Of a DNA stretch of 64,000 bases, positions 63,012 through 64,000 are shown one piece after another; the stretch's first letter is position 1; each line of letters begins with the position of its first letter. The position numbers and the translations under genes are program-made. The stretch is from Palleronia sp. LCG004. GTDB taxonomy: Bacteria > Pseudomonadota > Alphaproteobacteria > Rhodobacterales > Rhodobacteraceae. Below the pieces are notes generated by a model. It saw only the letters and a program-made list of their open reading frames with translations, searched no databases and had not been told where the DNA came from. The stretch is taken from assembly GCF_032931615.1 (NCBI RefSeq), contig NZ_CP136759.1, forward strand, positions 1,984,001 through 2,048,000. The letters run 5' to 3'.

Positions 63012-63911
63012 ATGAGCAAGCAGACAGCCGCCGTGATCGGCCTCGGCTCCATGGGCTACGGCGTGGCGTCGTCGCTCCTGCGGGGCGGACATGCGGTGCA
63101 CGGTTTCGACATCAACGAGGCGAGCGTCACGCGCTTTCGCGACGCGGGCGGGGCCGATGGCGGCATGGATGCGGTCGCCTCCGGTCTCGACGTGGTCCTG
63201 ACCGTGGTCATCAACGCGGCCCAGACCGAGGACGTGCTCTTCGGCGAGGGCGGGATCGTGCCTCATCTGGCCCCCGGCACCGTCATCGTCTCCTGCGCGA
63301 CCGTCGCGCCCGATTTCGCCCGCGAGATGGAGGCCCGCTGCACCGAGGCCGGGCTCCTCTATCTCGACGCGCCGATCTCCGGCGGCCCCGAGCGCAGCGC
63401 GCGCGGAGAGCTGTCGGTCCTGGCCTCGGGCCATCCCGACGCCTTCGCCAAGGCGCGCCCCTGCCTCGACGCGATGGCCTCGCAGGTCTACGAACTCGGT
63501 GACGAGGCCGGCCCCGGATCGGCCATGAAGGCGATCAACCAGCTCCTCGTCGGCGTCAACCTCGCCGCGATGGCCGAGGCGATGACCTTCGGCATGACCC
63601 AGGGCGTCAGCCCCGAGAAATTCGCCGAGATCATCCCCCAATGCGCGGGAACGAGCTGGGTGCTCGAGAACCGCGCACCGCATGTGGTCGAGGGCGATTA
63701 CACGCCGAAATCGGCCGTCGACATCTGGCCCAAGGATCTCGGCATCGTGCTCGACACGGCGCATGCGTCGAAGTTCAGCGCGCCATTGACCGCCGCGGCG
63801 CTCCAGCAATGGGTGGCGGCGCAGGGCCAGGGCCTCGGCCGCGAGGACGACGCCGCGCTCATCAAGGTCTATGCCCGCAATGCGGGTCTCGACCTTCCGC
63901 AGAAAAAATGA
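63012..63911 (+). CDS. ltnD: NAD-dependent beta-hydroxyacid dehydrogenase, LtnD-like
   Basis: 299 residues. Rossmann motif GLGSMG at 10-15; DAPISGG (119-125) and Lys173 in GSAMKAINQLL are the catalytic signatures of the 3-hydroxyisobutyrate dehydrogenase superfamily. Resembles L-threonate dehydrogenase LtnD more than 3-hydroxyisobutyrate dehydrogenase, since CATVAPDFAREMEARC and AGTSWVLENRAPH fit that branch. GGGAGG 7 bases upstream supports the ATG at 63012 rather than a TTG at 63006. The partner genes otnK/otnC/denD are not visible, so the exact acid is open. Confidence 0.8.
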   Translation: MSKQTAAVIGLGSMGYGVASSLLRGGHAVHGFDINEASVTRFRDAGGADGGMDAVASGLDVVLTVVINAAQTEDVLFGEGGIVPHLAPGTVIVSCATVAPDFAREMEARCTEAGLLYLDAPISGGPERSARGELSVLASGHPDAFAKARPCLDAMASQVYELGDEAGPGSAMKAINQLLVGVNLAAMAEAMTFGMTQGVSPEKFAEIIPQCAGTSWVLENRAPHVVEGDYTPKSAVDIWPKDLGIVLDTAHASKFSAPLTAAALQQWVAAQGQGLGREDDAALIKVYARNAGLDLPQKK

Positions 63912-63966
63912 CCGATCCGGCCTGCCGGCACTGCCGGCACGCCCAGATGCAGAGGATGCAGGGATC

Positions 63967-64000
63967 ATGCAGACCGTAAGACTGTCTCCAGAGGACAACG
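63967..64000 (+). CDS. Start of a gene cut by the window edge, possibly UxaA-type dehydratase
   Basis: ATG CAG ACC begins MQTVRLSPEDN and runs off the end. The opening resembles the N-terminal SAF domain of altronate/galactarate dehydratases of the UxaA family (pattern RLxPxDN), which would suit the sugar-acid setting. Only 11 residues are available, so this is a weak call. Confidence 0.4.
   Translation, partial: MQTVRLSPEDN

Overview
The window reads as chromosomal DNA of a high-GC alphaproteobacterium, most likely Rhodobacteraceae (Rhodobacter/Roseobacter group). The evidence is the dcw order mraZ-rsmH-ftsL-ftsI-murE-murF-mraY-murD, a short-form ProS, an HdaA (DnaA-related) gene next to ppk, single-chain pyruvate carboxylase, the pccA/pccB/methylmalonyl-CoA mutase group, and above all a small DUF1127 gene followed by an array of CCTCCTCCC-motif small RNAs. 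That pairing is known from Rhodobacter sphaeroides as CcaF1 (RSP_6037) and CcsR1-4. I see no insertion sequences, prophage, CRISPR or rRNA; coding density is high and the genes look chromosomal. Assignments rest on reading the protein sequences; no database search was run. || Layout. 1-10.4 kb: peptidoglycan and division cluster on the minus strand, ending at murD, where it meets a convergent flavoprotein gene. 10.4-12.2 kb: a largely noncoding stretch, a predicted heat-shock-type promoter, the DUF1127 gene, and seven tandem sRNA units (14 CCTCCTCCC motifs, 104-nt period). This is the most unusual part of the window; R. sphaeroides has four units as far as I know. 12.2-19.9 kb: uvrD, an FMN-dependent alpha-hydroxy-acid oxidase, pyruvate carboxylase, a tiny lipoprotein and two identical tRNA-Gly genes. 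19.9-25.5 kb (minus): LolD, LolC/E, a secreted sugar dehydrogenase, proS and a glycosyltransferase-like gene. 25.6-31.2 kb (plus): an AI-2E/PerM-type permease, hdaA, ppk and ppx in tight coupling. || 31.2-41.3 kb (minus, one plus gene): an envelope protein, a J-domain protein, a VOC protein, methylmalonyl-CoA mutase, then pccA and pccB separated by an island of very small secreted proteins and a possible sRNA. Together pccA, pccB and the mutase convert propionyl-CoA to succinyl-CoA, and pyc supplies oxaloacetate. 41.4-47.4 kb: an efflux pump, a hemerythrin, BetI divergent from a choline-binding protein with a clear palindromic operator between them, ThpR, a GntR regulator, a YgjP-type metallopeptidase, a FYDLN protein and tRNA-Ala. 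|| 47.6-57.7 kb: an omega-aminotransferase, a long two-domain aldehyde dehydrogenase with deoC, a PACE efflux protein, a CueR-like regulator, a cytochrome c, a DsbD/ScsB-like thiol transporter and purU. 57.7-64 kb: a sugar-acid catabolic region (SDR, xylonate-type dehydratase, 2-keto-3-deoxygluconate kinase, threonate-type dehydrogenase, and the start of what may be a UxaA-type dehydratase). Two identical TTTGGTATACCAAA palindromes in it point to one GntR-family regulator.
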